The position numbers were made by a program, and so were the translations under genes. A DNA stretch of 64,000 nt from positions 13,403,188 through 13,467,187 of the forward strand of contig CM034101.1 in the NCBI GenBank assembly GCA_019914945.1. The letters run 5' to 3'. The notes under the pieces are model-generated. The model was not told the origin of the DNA. It saw nothing but the letters and a program-made list of their open reading frames with translations, and searched no databases. This DNA is from Typha latifolia. Lineage: Eukaryota > Streptophyta > Magnoliopsida > Poales > Typhaceae. Below, in pieces: positions 1 through 13,673 of the stretch; positions within the stretch are counted from its first letter, which is position 1, and the number at the start of each line of letters is the position of its first letter.

Positions 1-2490
1 ACATATAATTACTTTTTTCTTAATTTAAGAGCGTATATAAATTTTTTTTAAAAAAATTGGAGGTGTATATAATAATAACAAAGTTCATAAAGTGTATGTG
101 TAAAACAGTGATAGTTCATAAAGTGTATGTGTAAAATAATTTATATAACATTTAAATTATATAAATTATTTTTTAAAATTTTGGAGGTGTATATAATAAT
201 AATAAAGTCCATAAAGTGTATGTGTAAAACAGTGATAGTTTAGAAAGTCTAAGTGAAATTCTCCCGAAGAAATAAGAGCTAAAAAATAACTTGTGCCGAG
301 CCCGATTGTTCTAACATTTAAATTATACGATGATGAAGTCCGAGTATAATTATCATTTAAATTTTATTTTATTATTTAAAAGTACTAAATCTAAGAATTA
401 TTAAAGTACCTAGAATTCTATAAAATGGACGAATTTCTTAATACCCCAAAAAAGTGTGAAAAATATAGTCTGATTTGATGATAATAAGAGTAACTTAATC
501 GGCACAAATATTAGTATTTAGATGAAAAATCTAACGGTTATAATTTGATCTGAACCACAACAGATGGTTAATCTCTTAAATCTGAAGTATAAGGGTGTAT
601 TCATGATTTCTTCTATAAACATTCAAAGCATCTGTGAGCTTTTAAAACATGAACACAAGATTGGACCACCACCACCATCACAGTAGCTTACACTGCATAG
701 CTATTGATCACCAGTGATGCAGTTTGGATCATGAGTTGATCTGGTGTACTGGGTACCTGCAGAAACTTCATTTTTTGTCAAAAGAACAAGGGAACAAACC
801 ATCAAATTCTTGTCCATTTTGATTCTTTGCAGCAGCACAAATAGTTTTCATCCTTGTTCATCTGATGATAATTTTTAGTGCATCAGAATAGCAAGGATGG
901 ATGGACAAACAAATTTGGATCACCGACAGGCCATCCCAGAGAACAACAAAATCTCTTTTTAAGATATTCTTCTATGTCCACCGATCAAAATTGCAAATTT
1001 GAAACTAGTGAAGGCATTTTGTAACCTAGAGAAACTATAGAGGACAAAGTGAGGCCCAGAGGTAACAGTCTGAATAGTTTGTTAAATTGTCATGGTTCTT
1101 ATGGTGGTATGAACACCTTAAACTATAGATAAAGTGAGATCTAACGGTTAAAGTATACTACATGCATTATATTAACATATATATTCTTAAATGAGAAAGA
1201 TGTATATATATATGTTGATATCTTTTTATAATCAACTTGATGAACGTTTAATTTTTAATTTTTCTATTATTTACCTATATCTCTCATTAGTTTAAAATTG
1301 ATTTAAAATAAATTTAATAACCGATAGAGACAATGAATCAAATTTAAATTGAAGTCTATCTCTAGTAAAAGGTAAAGAATTAAATTTATATTGTCTAGTA
1401 TTAAAAGATACCCCCCATAAGAAAGCGCAACTAATCTGCTCTTTTTATGGGTAATGTGATTATAGCCATTAAAATAATTATTATAAATTTTAGAGAGGTA
1501 TTGAAGTATTTGTGTAGATAAATTTCATAGGATTTGAACTCAAGAATTCTTGCTTTATGAAGTCAATTTATCATCTTCTCTAAAGACTTCAAAAGTAGAA
1601 AGAAGCCCCAGCTATAATGGAGGTTAAACAGCTGAACCAACCCTTTAATAAAAACTGGCCACAATTTGCTCATCTTGAGAAAATTCTTTGTACTCTGAAA
1701 TCAAACTCTGAATTATGGAGGTAGGGGGTCCAATACGGCTTTGTTAATATAAACAGTCAAGACAAGAGTAGAGCACTAAAAAAATCTTCTACGATGGTGC
1801 AGAAGCCACAGAGGAAAAGAGTACTCACAGTGGACCACCCCGTCTAAGAATTCAATTACATCCAAAGAGTAAAGTCTTCATGACTGAATCAATCGTATGA
1901 GATTTGTAGAAGGTAAATGAATAGTTATTGCTGCTGTACGAACAATTAGTTCAAATAATCTAAAGAATTACCAACAAAAAAGAGAAAAAGAATCTGAGAT
2001 TCTAAAAGTAGAGTGCTAATTTTTAGTTCATCCAAACTTATACCACCAATCATGGTTCTAAAAAGTGGGGAGCTGCCTCATTTATTAAGCCGTGGAACCT
2101 CCACTGCTCAGGCTGTAGCCTGATCTTTAACCGGAGGTAAATTACCAGCTATAAGTGGTAAAGTTTAATGTTACAGAGCAGTAAGAGAATCTGATGCAGA
2201 AAAAGTCAAACAATTCAGCGAAGATGCGAAAGAGAGTAATGCAATGCCTGGCAAAATGTAACTACAGTAAAAACACTGGCAGGAGGAAAAAAGAAAAGTA
2301 TGCAGCACTACATAGAGAATCCAACCTCGCATGAATGAATTGCTTTGAAGAAGGGTCAAATCCTTTGGAGTTAATGGGGAGCTAGGCTAGTAGTAATAGA
2401 CATGGGGCAAATGGGTTACGTTTATTTCAGTCAACCAGCAGCAGTGTCAGACAAAAACACTGCATTCAGGTACACAGCACTGTCAATGCC
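1..2490. other. Gene-free AT-rich flank
   Basis: No coding region could be supported here on either strand; open frames are short and low in complexity. The first 240 bases hold a 124-bp direct repeat (listed separately). The stretch at about 640-1050 is less AT-rich and could be an untranslated end of a gene lying off the left edge, but nothing in it identifies one. Part of 2000-2970 is likely the 3' flank of the minus-strand KRP gene. Confidence 0.6.
57..240. repeat. 124-bp direct repeat, AT-rich
   Basis: A block beginning with TTGGAGGTGTATATAATAAT at 57 recurs at 181 with only a few differences (AACAAAGTTC versus AATAAAGTCC), giving a period of 124 bases. Within each copy the phrase CATAAAGTGTATGTGTAAAA also occurs, and in the first copy it is itself partly doubled. 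The first copy starts near the window edge, so the array may extend to the left. Confidence 0.75.
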
Positions 2491-2499
2491 ACAAGTAAA

Positions 2500-2800
2500 G
2501 AAACTTGATGAACATCTATTCCTCTAAAACAGATGATTCTTCCAATAATAGCCTCGGTGAAACAGGAGTTGCGAAGCTAAATCTTTCCTAGGATGTTACT
2601 CGTCGTCTTTCAAATGTTACAGACCAAGAGACTTTGATGCACATCTAATTCTCTACACTAAGGAAAACTTAAGAGATGACTTCTTTTTTTCTGAAATATC
2701 CTCCTCAATGAAGTGTTAAAGAGTTGTAGTAAATCAGGAGTTGTGATGCTGTTCTTTCCTAGGTGTGAACTCATCATCTTCCAAATGTTACAGACCACTA
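2500..2800. repeat. Diverged ~171-bp tandem duplication
   Basis: The segment around 2564-2626 (AGGAGTTGCGAAG, then TCTTTCCTAGG, then AAATGTTACAGACCA) recurs at 2736-2797 with the same order of blocks and moderate divergence, an offset of about 171 bases. It lies just downstream of the KRP stop codon on the minus strand and may fall in that gene's 3' untranslated region. No coding potential is apparent. Confidence 0.65.
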
Positions 2801-2973
2801 AACAACAGACTACATCTGAGACCTCAAGGTTTTTACAGCAGAAAGGAGAGAAGAGGGCGGCGGCACCACAGCCGCCTCGATGATGCAAGATCTGCCCTGC
2901 TCTAGAAATCCTGGGCAGAGATCAGTTGATAACTTCTGATGATAAGGAGCAATGCCCAGATGAACATAGGGTT

Positions 2974-5972
2974 CTAATAGTCGAGCTTTACCCACTCATA
3001 TCGGCCAGGAAGTGGGCTTTCGTTCACAGGATCAAAGTTATACCTGCAAATTATATTCAAGATTTATTAGATGTACAAGCATGACTTAGTAGATTCCTAG
3101 ACTCGTATGTTCTTGCTCCAAACAACTAACCCTTGTGAATCTCACCCATCACGATCTCTTCCAATGGAAAATATAAAACTTACTAATAACTAATAGAAAA
3201 TGAGCAGTGAGGGAAGAAAAAATAAATCAAGAACCAGAAGGAAGGATTACATACTTCTCCATAAATATCCGTTGCTGGAGTTGCTCGGCAGCAGCAAAGA
3301 ACTCTTCCATTTCATGGGACGTTGGAATGTTTCTTCGTATTGAGCTCTGCACCCTGCGGTTGGTGGCTGTTGAGTTAGGTCTTGTGGTGGACCCAGGAGT
3401 CCCTATTGTTTCCGAATCCCTTATGAGACTGCATGGAGTGGTCTCCCTGGCATTCCTGCATATGAAAAATAGAACATAAAATCCCTACTCTCATATCTCT
3501 ATCATCATTCTTAACAAAATACAGACAACTTTTCCAACTCTTCTCCTAAAACCAAGTTTGCTAAGGTCCCAAGAACTTCTAATTGAAATATAGAGAGCAC
3601 ATCCTTCCAAAAGTTCTGAACGTTTTCTCTGAATCAACCTTAAAAGGGCTAAATCATCCATAAAGCATAGTATCTTTAAGCTTTTTGCATCGGAAAGATC
3701 ATTCGACCAAAAAAATGCAACCTTCCTTTTTGCCTAATGCATGCAGCTGTAATCTAAGAAAACAAGAGAATGCAATTCAGGATTACTTGAGAAATCCAGT
3801 AACTGTCAGATCACATGCTAAGAAAATCAAGGACTCAAAATGTAAATAAAATGAGTGCCACCGTGGATATGGGCCCAAAGTATGCTTGCTTGCTTTAAGT
3901 CAAGAATGAGGAACCAGCCCTCTGATCCTGGACAGGCTGATAGCACAAGAGAACAAAGTAACATTAATGCAGCATGGACCTATATCTTGCCAACAACGTG
4001 ACAGCCCCAAAAGGAAAGAGTGCAAAAGGCAGCAGATAAGCAAATTATTGAACCACAGATAAGATTACACTCTCACAATGATAAAAGACATTTGTCAGTT
4101 ACATGTGAGATGTCAATAAATGAGCATCGCTTCCTCTCTCAATTGGTTTTCTTGTCTCTTGACAAGGGCCAAGATGGATAGAGAGAATAAACAAAGACAC
4201 TAAATCAGGAGATGGCCCCAGGATCACTTCATTGTGAATGAACCAAGATTTGAAAGGAAGGGCCACAATTAAGTACTTGGTACAATGCAATCAAAGCTTT
4301 CAGCTTTAGCATTTCGAAGTATAAAGTTGAAAACAGCCAACTTTTGCCAAAGAACACATAATAACAAGAGATATCTCCAACTAGAGATCCTCTCTTGAGG
4401 CCCCACCAGAATTGATCCTTAATTCTGCACGAGTTACATGAAGCTCCCTGCAGCAAGGCTAATACCATGGTCCGATACCCTACTTCAAAGACTAGTTATT
4501 TCAGAAAATAAAAGAATTTTCTTTTAAGAATAGCATCAAAATTTAGGGAGAAAACACACAGTTTCTCATTAGTACTATCAAACAATGTGCTCGTAGTTTG
4601 CCAATAAGAAAGATGGATGTGAAGCTCTGGGAGACAACTTGCAATTCATAAATACTCTCAAGAACCTTTGCAAAACTAGACGGACAACAACGTAGAGAAG
4701 AGCATTAACTTCAGGTCATACCAAATACAGAAAACCCTATTTGAGGCATAAGTAGCCATCAATGGAGGTCCACCAGCATACATGCCATGGAACCAGAGAA
4801 GAATCAAATGACAATGAAATATGCATGAGAAGTGACCAATCCGCAGAGATACATTTTTCTAAAGCATAAGAAGCATAGCAAAAAAAAGGCATATCTTTCA
4901 GTGGTGATCTTTCAAGGAAGAGAGGAAAGAACCATTAAAAAAAACCAAAGATATAAAAAAGATCTCTTTCCAGAGAATAAAATTTTTGAACTAAAGGAAA
5001 CTTCCATTACAAAAGATTGGTATTATGAGCAGAGGTCAAGTAACCAGTAAAGCTAACAGAAACAATCCAAGATAAAACAGAGATGAAGGCGAGCAAAAAG
5101 GGCACTTTTTATATCTATACCTAAGCGCTAAAAAGATTGACATCGCTAAAATTTAATAAAGCTTTTATAAGTTTGGATGTAACCGGCTAATTAATTAACT
5201 AGAGGCCCAAATGTAAAAACCCTAGCACAAAACAAGAACATACCAATCTCCCCACCATGAGTATTGGTGTACAACTAAGCATCAAGCATGAGTTTTTTCT
5301 AGAAAATAAAATATAATACATTGTAACAAAGTTTTTGTGCATTTACAAAAACCGAGTAAGTGATAGTAGACTCTTCATTAGAACCCTAAAAGCCAACTAC
5401 AAGCAATAGGAGAAGAAAAATGCTGAAAACCACACCTTTTAAGTCTATGAGAATGAAGGAAAAAAAAACTCATCGAAAACGCTAGCTTGGTATTACACCC
5501 TAAGAAGGTAGAAAGATACCACCTTTGAGCAAGATGAAGAGATTACTCACCTATCCCTCTCTTCCACCTCTAAAACATTCTCCCCGAAAGACACCTCGAT
5601 CCCTTCATCTATATCCGGCCACTCCTCCACCACCTCCGCTGCGGATTTCGAGTATCTCCTCGTCGAAGCCGAACCCCCGGAATCCGAATTCGAGGTCCTC
5701 GTCCTCGAGCTCGCCTTTGGCGAAGTGGGTCTCGCTACACTGCTCTCCTTGCATCCCTCCTTGGCCTTCGCTGCCGGAGGCGGAAGCTTCTCGAGTCGGC
5801 GGCTCCGGAGCTCGAGGTAAAAGAGAGACGAGTCGGGAGAAGAAGAGGGACTCTGCTGGCGTTGTAGTGCTAGGGTTCGAGCACGAGTGCGGACACCGAG
5901 AGGGGTCTGGTGGGAGACCTCCATGACTGCGACCTCGCCGGAGAGCTTCCCCTTGCGCATGTACTTGCCCAT
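2974..5972 (-). CDS. KRP: Cyclin-dependent kinase inhibitor, KRP/ICK family
   Basis: Plant KRP proteins bind and inhibit CDK-cyclin complexes in the nucleus and restrain the G1/S transition. Three exons on the minus strand: 5551-5972, 3255-3455 and 2974-3043; the sum is 693 nt, 230 residues plus stop. Phases close (GAT AG|G AAT and GA GAA|G TAT). The N terminus [10 protein letters not shown] and the motifs [12 protein letters not shown] and [11 protein letters not shown] are the conserved amino-terminal KRP motifs. Exon 2 carries ETTPCSLIR. The C-terminal CDK-inhibitory domain runs from [11 protein letters not shown] to the end, with [13 protein letters not shown] and a final VKLDY. Donors are GTGAGT and GTATGT, acceptors TGCAG. 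Length and intron pattern fit the family. Which KRP paralogue this is cannot be settled from the window. The ATG at 5972 is the family's standard start. Confidence 0.93.
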
Positions 5973-6350
5973 GGCTATCGATGGTCGTTTAGTGCTCAGG
6001 GGGGTTTAGGGGAAGGGAAGCATAAGAGAGAGGGAGAAAGGTGGGGTTTTGGGGCTAGAGCGGGAGAAATGGAGGGTGCCCAAGTGGGAAAAGGGGAAGT
6101 GGAGAAGAACCCAAGTGGTGGAAAGCGAGAAAGAGGAAAGGGAGTCAGGTGGGGCAGGGAAAGATACAGAGAGAAGTGGAGATGGAGATAGAGAAAAGGA
6201 GAAGGGTTTAAGGTAAGAGAGAGAGAAAGAGAGAGTATGGGGAGGGTTTTGGGAGAGGGGAAGGAGGGAGAAGGAGGAGGGTTTCTAGTTGTATTTGTAG
6301 GGTAGAGAGAGAAAACAGAAGAGGTGGGGGGATTGTACTAGTGTCCAAAC
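5973..6350 (-). promoter_or_regulatory. KRP leader/promoter, polypurine on the plus strand
   Basis: Immediately upstream of the KRP start the minus strand reads as a CT-rich tract (plus strand packed with GAGAGA and GGGAGAGG from about 6000 to 6320). Such pyrimidine-rich leaders are common in plant 5' untranslated regions. No clear TATA box was assigned. Open frames on the plus strand here are low-complexity artefacts. Confidence 0.45.
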
Positions 6351-7189
6351 TTCTCAATAAAGGGTATTTTGGGGAGAAATTGGATGGGAATGGATGGGAG
6401 ATAGTGACTTTCTCGTTTCTAAGTTTATGGCTAATTACTCATTAGTGTCAATTAAGAGGGGCTAATAATGTTCAATAGATAGAGTAATTGGGTGATTAGA
6501 TATTTTTTCCCCTCTACTTTGCTATCTATCTCATTAATATTTGCCAACTGCAACTTACTATATTATTTCATCCAGACGGTTTTTTTTTTATCGTTCATGA
6601 ACCGTAGGGCAAAGAATTAATTATCTTTTCATTTAAAGTCACTTTATGCTTAAATATATTAGCTAATGAACTGGATAATTAGATTAATTATTTTATTAAT
6701 ATTCTATTAATTAAGTCATTTATTGATCCATAACTAAAACATACACTAGGATAATAAAAAATTAAAAAATATATATAAATATTTAGAGAGGTTAATTGTA
6801 ATTATTATTTGATATTAATGTGAATAACAAAGAGGTTGGAGAGTTATGCGTTAGTCTAACTTTTTAATTTTAATTTTATAAAAAAAATAAAATAATGTTT
6901 GATTATTAAACCAGTAGTTTACGGTAGTCCCTAAATTTAAAAGCAAACAAGGGTATAATCACTATTGATTGCTGCAGTTTTTTTCTTTTTCTTTTCGGTC
7001 CGCAGTTCATTCGCTGTTTGTAATAAAATTAAAATAGTAGTAAGTGGGCGATAAAAAGGAAGTCCAAATTCTCTCGAGATAGCGCTGCGCGAGAAGAGGA
7101 GAAAGTGGTATGGTGGCTTGACCTCCAAGTCATTGGATCCTCTTCCTAAATGAACACATGGAAACTCGAAAGCAATGCTGCTGCATTGT

Positions 7190-7191
<2 letters not shown>

Positions 7192-7244
<53 letters not shown>
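7192..7244. repeat. (CT)n microsatellite
   Basis: About 26 uninterrupted CT dinucleotides, followed by a C-rich stretch. It lies 1.2 kb upstream of the KRP start; read on the KRP strand it is (GA)n, the sequence type bound by plant BBR/BPC GAGA-binding proteins, though a regulatory role is only a possibility. Confidence 0.95.
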
Positions 7245-7246
<2 letters not shown>

Positions 7247-7321
7247 CCTCCCTCTCCCCCCATAACTAAACTTCAAATTTATTGGCGCAATGGCTGTACC
7301 TCACCTGAGCTTTTCAAACGT

Positions 7322-7339
7322 TATATATATATATATATA
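7322..7339. repeat. (TA)n microsatellite
   Basis: Nine TA dinucleotides. Confidence 0.9.
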
Positions 7340-8710
7340 ATTTTAAAAACTGCATTTTACTCAACTTTGAATTAAAAATATTTATTAGAAAAAATGCATG
7401 GAAAAATTAATCCAATCATATTCAAGTTTGTATCAAATGTTAGTTACTTATCCTCTTCCCCTTTTTAAAAAAATAATAATTTTTGTTTGAAAAAGAAAAA
7501 ACAAAACAAAACAAAACAAAAGAAAGAACACTCGTCTCTACTGAAGCAGGGCACTCTGCCTCTGCACTTATCACGGCATATCTTAAGCGTTAGGATCCAA
7601 ATATCAAATCAAATACGGATGTGATGGCCAACCTAGAAAAATTAAAGGTCAAATGAATCATGATGAATCGCTTTGCCGTAGCTTCTCTCCTCTCACTCTA
7701 TTGGGATTTATTTAATTTTTTCTCACCCTCTTTTGATGATCAGCTAGCGTAATTAAAGTATAGTTTACATGTGGGGGAAATATATAAAATTGATCGTACG
7801 AGGCACTGAGTGTTTAAAGCAAGCAAAGTTATGATTAATCTCTGCAACTGCAAAGAAAAAACTTGGGTTAAGATCACTTTATGTAAGATTTTTCTTTTTT
7901 CTCCTTTATGTTAAAGAATATACTTTGTTTAAGACGAACTTGAGAACATCCCATGCTTTAAAAAATGATCATTTACTGGTGTTTGACTCTAGGATATATT
8001 ATATTCCCAGTAATTAATTACATTTCAGTTGGTCAAACAATAAACACAAAGAAACAAATCTAGTTTCACTAAGCATTGTGTAAGCTAGATAGTGAGGTCA
8101 GTCTGTATTGCTTATCGGAGCAGAAGAGGTTAGATAAGTCTCACTTATCCGTGAACAAAAGATGGTTGCATGAAAGTTGCATGCAATTAATTGTTGCCTT
8201 TTCCTTTGCACCACCTCGGAGTTCGTGTTCCCAAGGGGGGGGGAGAAGGGAGGAGAAGAAGCCTATGGACTCAATCCAACCTATAAGAAGAAGCTAAACT
8301 TGTAGAGCTGATGGATTGCAGTAATAATTTATTGTATCTTCTTCTTCCAGAATTAGAAAGAGGACATTAATAAACTCGTTTCACCATGCACCCCGTGCGC
8401 AGAGGAAGTGATCGATGTTATGAAGGAGAGGAAAAAAGGAAAAAAAAAGAAAAAAAGAAAAGAAAAGGTCAGAATTATAGCTAGCCCTTTCGATTTTTTC
8501 ACCACTCCCCATGAACGACTCTGTTCACATGTAACCTCTTACGTTGTTTCTTCCTGCACCTTTCAACGTTAAGTTTCAATATTATATCATTGTATATATC
8601 TACTTCAATGTCCTCCTCCACAGACTGTTGACAAGGAATCCAATGCTAATATGGCATAGTTTTTTCCTCTTTTCTTTTTACACGGCATAGATTTCAACTG
8701 ACGCGCAGTC

Positions 8711-8733
8711 ATATATATATATATATATATATA
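8711..8733. repeat. (AT)n microsatellite
   Basis: About eleven AT dinucleotides, uninterrupted. Confidence 0.9.
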
Positions 8734-9016
8734 ATTTAACCGTATAGGAGATTTAATACCGTTATGATTCAAGCTTGAGATACTTATATAATATGAGTAG
8801 TATTTATCTAAAAAGTTTCGATAAATAAGTTATATATTTTCTTTATGAGCTCGAAGAGTGATAAGTTACTATAAGATAGACCTATTTATTAAAAAAAAAG
8901 AAAGAGAGAAATAGTTCATGCCATATTTATCCATACATCCCCTTAATTCCCTCTCCCTCGTAGCGAATCTTTCCTTGGATATACCCGCTCAGATAACAGC
9001 GTAAATGTATTCAAAC

Positions 9017-9097
9017 TTCCCGCCAAAGTGGTTTTTTTGGCCACCGACTCGTCCGGTTTCCCGCCAACGAACTCACCGGCGCACTCATCTCCCGCCA
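9017..9097 (+). promoter_or_regulatory. Cluster of three E2F-like sites
   Basis: Within 81 bases there are three same-orientation matches to the E2F/DP core TTCCCGCC: TTCCCGCCAAA at 9017, TTTCCCGCCAA at 9057 and TCTCCCGCCACTT at about 9088. The reverse of the first, TTTGGCGGGAA, also fits the plant consensus TTTSSCGS. The surrounding 350 bases are clearly GC-richer than their neighbourhood, as in a promoter. No E2F-type target gene could be recognised within 1 kb on either side; the nearest real gene is KRP, whose start is 3 kb away and which faces away from it. Confidence 0.5.
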
Positions 9098-11711
9098 CTT
9101 TTTCTTTCCTTTCCCCCCCTCCTCCGCTCCCAAAGCCAAAACGGAATGGATAGGAGCCGTTAAAAACCCACGATACGATCGCGCATGAGATAATAATAAA
9201 CTACTACTATGCCGGCACGAGTTTCAAAGCCAGTCGCCTCGGTATCCGTGCTTCCATGGCATCCGTACGTAATATGGCAGCAATGACTAGGCGTATCATG
9301 GCAGGGCCCAAAACCCACTTGATTCTTCTCACCTTACAAGATGGTAATTTTCCTCATCTCTCATCCTACGTTTCGTATAGTAGCTCTAAATTTACTTCGC
9401 CCTTTTATTATTTTATTATATCCATTTTATCTTTTTTATTGTTACACTTAAATTGAAATCGTAAATTATTTATTTCTCCCAAATTAACACAGATACATTT
9501 TTTTATTGATCATATTTTTGCCATTTCAAAATTATAGGATTAAATTTTAGATCATCGATCATTATAAGCAACTTAACATAGGATATATTGTTTATTATCT
9601 TTCAAACTTTTATTATTTGACTTACATGTTACCGGCTATTTACATAAAAGAAATTAAGATTAGGCTATTAAAAATAAATATATTTATTTTTATATAAAAT
9701 GTGCATCTTTTATAATTGCAAGTGAGCATAAAGTCATATTTTTATTATTTGCAAATGAATTTGTGTATTACTATAATAAAATATTATAACGTAGATAATT
9801 ACCTTAATCTATTTAAGTATGACAAAATTCAAAAGAAAATGAAATTAGATTATAGCTTTGAACAAAAAGCATTTTAGGATATCTTATTCATTTAGTTTTA
9901 GTTTTAAAGATAATAAAATATTCTCTATTTTGTTAGCCGTCATTAAATCGAAGTTAAGCCAAAAGTGTTTTAGACTCTTTTAATTTAGAAATAAGATTAA
10001 ATATAGAATAGGTGTATCTTTTGTTATTCTTAAAATAAATTATTTATATGATAAACAATTATTTTTATTTTTTACTTGTATTTTAGAATATTAGTGTAAT
10101 AATTATTTTTAATATAATATAAAGTAAGAAAAAAATTAGAAAATAAAAAGTATTTCATTTTTCTAAAATTACAGTAAATAGCATTTGATTTAATATAAAA
10201 TAAATTGACACGATAGATATCAATCAGTAATTGAGTTAGTGTATAGTATAAGATATAATTTAGATAAATAATATTTATATTTCAACATAAAATTATTATA
10301 ATATTTAGCTATTATTATAAAACTAAAAAATTATATTTCAAAATAAGAAAATAAAATTATTTTAGAACCGAAAGTTACTAATAAATGTTGAAATAAAATT
10401 TTCGATAAAGACCACTTATTACCCAACTAGTGAAAGGGCCGGAGAAGGAGAGTCACACAAGTGCACAAGAGTCAACAGTCAATTCATTGTCCTATTACAA
10501 AGAGTTTCTTTTGTTGGTATGCAACTCATAACTCATTCCATATCAATACTCGTTTCCAACATCACATGTTCTTTTTCTTTATATTTGTTTAATAGACGTG
10601 CATGAGAATCCAAGGATTAGAATTCATAAAAATTTCTGGAGACTTAAATGCAGAAACCTGAGTAGTTGATACAAAAGAATCATAGAACTTGAAGAAAGAA
10701 AGAGAGAGAAGAATGCTTCGGATCCTTTGTAACTAGTTGTGTGAATTAATTTAATAACACTGCTAATTTTTAAGTATGACACTTTTTACGTGTACCACCA
10801 CCGTAGATCGTATGAAAAAAAAGTCCTCAGATTTAAATTCTCTTGGACTTTGGTTTGACATTTGGTGAAGATTTAATCGCTATTATAGCCTGGCCTGTTT
10901 CTTGGAGGTTTAAAATAAATTTATTTGCTTGTATGTTCCTCTAAAGCTCATATTTATATATATATATATACACTTTTCTTTTGCATGTATTACATGTTTA
11001 AACCCATTATATCTTACATAAATAATCTTTGGAGTTACTTTTGAATTTTTCTATTTTAAATATAAAAAATTATATTTGTTTTAGTTTTTGAGTATTTCTC
11101 TTAGTCAAGAGTATTTTTATTTTTTTTATATTAAAATTTTGAAATGTATATATACAATTACAAGTAAATATAAGTTTTTTAACAGTCACCAGAATTGACC
11201 TATAGTAAATCATATCAACCTTTCTATTGGAACTAAAGATATTAGCCTACCTAGCAATGGGACAATAAAGTTTTAAAGAACATGGAGATTAGGCACATTA
11301 CTATTTCATTCAAAAATATATTATTGATCCATATTCCTACCTTTCTATCTCATAGTATTTTAAACTATATAGATGTGAGGATGAGGATTTAATAAAGGTT
11401 CTTCAATCCACATCCGTAAAAGCATAGATTCCATTCTCTCCACCTTTCTCTCCCAACTCCAACTATCAAAAGTAGGGAAATCTTTTTTTTTTTTTTGTGG
11501 AATGATATCCACCACAATATCTTAATCAAGAAGTAGGGTATGTAACGGAATAATCTTTGCACCATGATGGTTTTGATGAAGATTTCCATCTCCTCCTCCC
11601 CTCCCCCCTTTATTGAGATGCGTCCTCTTCCTCCCACTTTATACTTCTTATATTTTTGTTCTCGTCCACTTTCCAACTTCTTCTTCTTCTTCAAGTGTTA
11701 GAGAGGAGGGA

Positions 11712-11727
11712 GGGGGGGGGGGGGGGG
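11712..11727. repeat. Poly-G run
   Basis: A homopolymer run of about sixteen G; a place where assembly length errors are likely. Confidence 0.85.
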
Positions 11728-13444
11728 ATGATGTGAGTCAGGCTTGAATGCTTTGCTGCAGTTCGTGCGGGGCCAGCTTTTCTGTCACAAAGTTAACAAT
11801 GGAGAGGACAAAGCTTGTAACTTTGGGATGACAGGGTTTGCATGGCCCACTAAGCTTGGAGCTTGATCAGTTGGTGCTCTCGCCATTAGCATATAGCAAT
11901 CATGCATCCTGTACCATGGAAAGTGATATACGGTGAGGCCAGGGATTGCCTCATTTTGTTTGGCACACTGCTTCCAAGCTCTTTCATCTTGTAGGGTAGT
12001 TGATGGTAAAGAATAATGGGCTTCTGGTAATTACCCTATGGTAGTTTTTTCTTTTCTTTTTTGATAAATATTAAGGCAAAGAGGATAGTTATTGTGAATT
12101 ATGTATATATAGATGGGTCATCGGAAAAAGAAATAAAATTTAGACCACAAAGAGCGTAAATCATGTACGTGTAAGCATTCTCGTCAAAGATTTATCAAAT
12201 ATTGTTCTCGATAGTGTCTGTAATGAGTTCGTAAGAAGTTCGAAGCCTTAGTTTTAAATCCTTTTATTGTAGCAGTGCACGATGGAGTTCATGCATTTAT
12301 AAAAAAAAGATTTTCATAAATCACACCTTATATTTTACTTATTTTTTAATTTATATATTGTTTTTAAAAATTTTGTAACTCAATTACTTTTTTTTTCTTA
12401 TATTATAATTTAACGTCTTGACGTTATTTTGATTAAGTAACATTGACTAAGTTACTAAAATACCTCCATCGTTGTCACCGCCGTTAATTTTCCTCATATT
12501 CCCCCTCTCTCACTTCCTCCTCCTCTTCTTATTTTTTTTATTTTGCTTCTTTGGAAAGAAAAAAAAAATGAAAAAGATAAGGATAATTTATAAATATTAT
12601 ATAAAATATTATTTTTATTATAATCTATGTTAACTCAGGATGTTAAATAAAAATTATAAAAAAAAAGATAGTCAAATTATAAAATTTGTAAAGACAAGAT
12701 GTGAATAATAAAATAGTTAAAATATAAGATATGATTTATAAAAACTTTATATCTCAATGTGGTCTAACCCATTTAGCTAAGTGCTATTAGAAATGCTCTC
12801 TATTTATTATGGTTATGAACATAGCGTTTTGTACTCGTGGTGATTACACCATTAAGTATATGTATAAATATACAATATACGATGTGAGGTCAAAATATTA
12901 TAAGTTTTGATTTTATCTAAATACTTAAGGCGACCCCTCTAAGACTGTAAACAATTTTATCTACTGTCCTACAACATAACAAAAGAGACGTTTAGAAGTA
13001 CATACTAGCAAATTACTTTACCACTTAAGAACAAAAATCTAACATTAGAGGAGCCAAATCCTTGACCCAATTTGTAGCCCTAACCATGCCTAGGGCGGCT
13101 AGGCTGCAACACACTTTCGAGTCCAAAGATTTGTCCTCTTCTTAGACATTTCTAACTTGCAAGTTGTGCAACCCCCAGAATTCTCTCATGCATTCCTATA
13201 TCCTAGCCAATGTATCTATATGCACACCCCCAGGAAACTTTCACAATTTCCAACCACATTTCTCGCTGCATATAGACATCACATGCCCCAAGCCCTCCTG
13301 GGTCTACAGAAAGAACAAAGGAATCTCCAAGGCACCGCTTTCCAATGGCTTCCTTCTTCTCCTCCTCCTCCTGCTCATGAGACATGAGGCCCATCCCCCC
13401 CCCCCAAACTCCACACACATTACACATAGATATAGAGATAGGGG

Positions 13445-13469
13445 GAGAGAGAGAGAGAGAGAGAGAGAG
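13445..13469. repeat. (GA)n microsatellite
   Basis: About twelve GA dinucleotides. It produces spurious Ser/Leu- and Arg/Glu-rich open frames on both strands. Confidence 0.9.
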
Positions 13470-13673
13470 CAAAGTCTCTTTTCCAAAGGTTCAGTCGTTC
13501 GGAGATGGAATACTGGGAGGGGGGGGCATGGAGGGAAAACAAAAGGAGCTCATCCTTGTGTGGGTGTCCTTTGTGGGGGAAGAAGAATAATTTATTGGGA
13601 AACTGGAAGGAAGCACAGCAATTCGAGTTGGGTGTTTGCCACTGGTAATAGGAATCCCAATAGATCGTAGATG

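Noticed and set aside
1180..1400. Loose inverted repeat in AT-rich sequence
   Set aside because: Matches are short and interrupted; expected by chance at this composition.
5525..6191. Plus-strand open frames over the KRP exon and leader
   Set aside because: They are the complement of a confirmed KRP exon and a purine-rich leader; composition is Ser/Pro or Gly/Glu biased and matches nothing.
9256..9456. 66-codon frame starting MASVRNMAAMTRRIM as a gene
   Set aside because: Second half is AT-rich junk coding and no downstream exon could be joined; kept only as part of the E2F-island observation.
13157..13670. Overlapping open frames on both strands near the (GA)n repeat
   Set aside because: Frames cross microsatellite and homopolymer sequence, overlap each other and have no recognisable domain or consistent splice sites.
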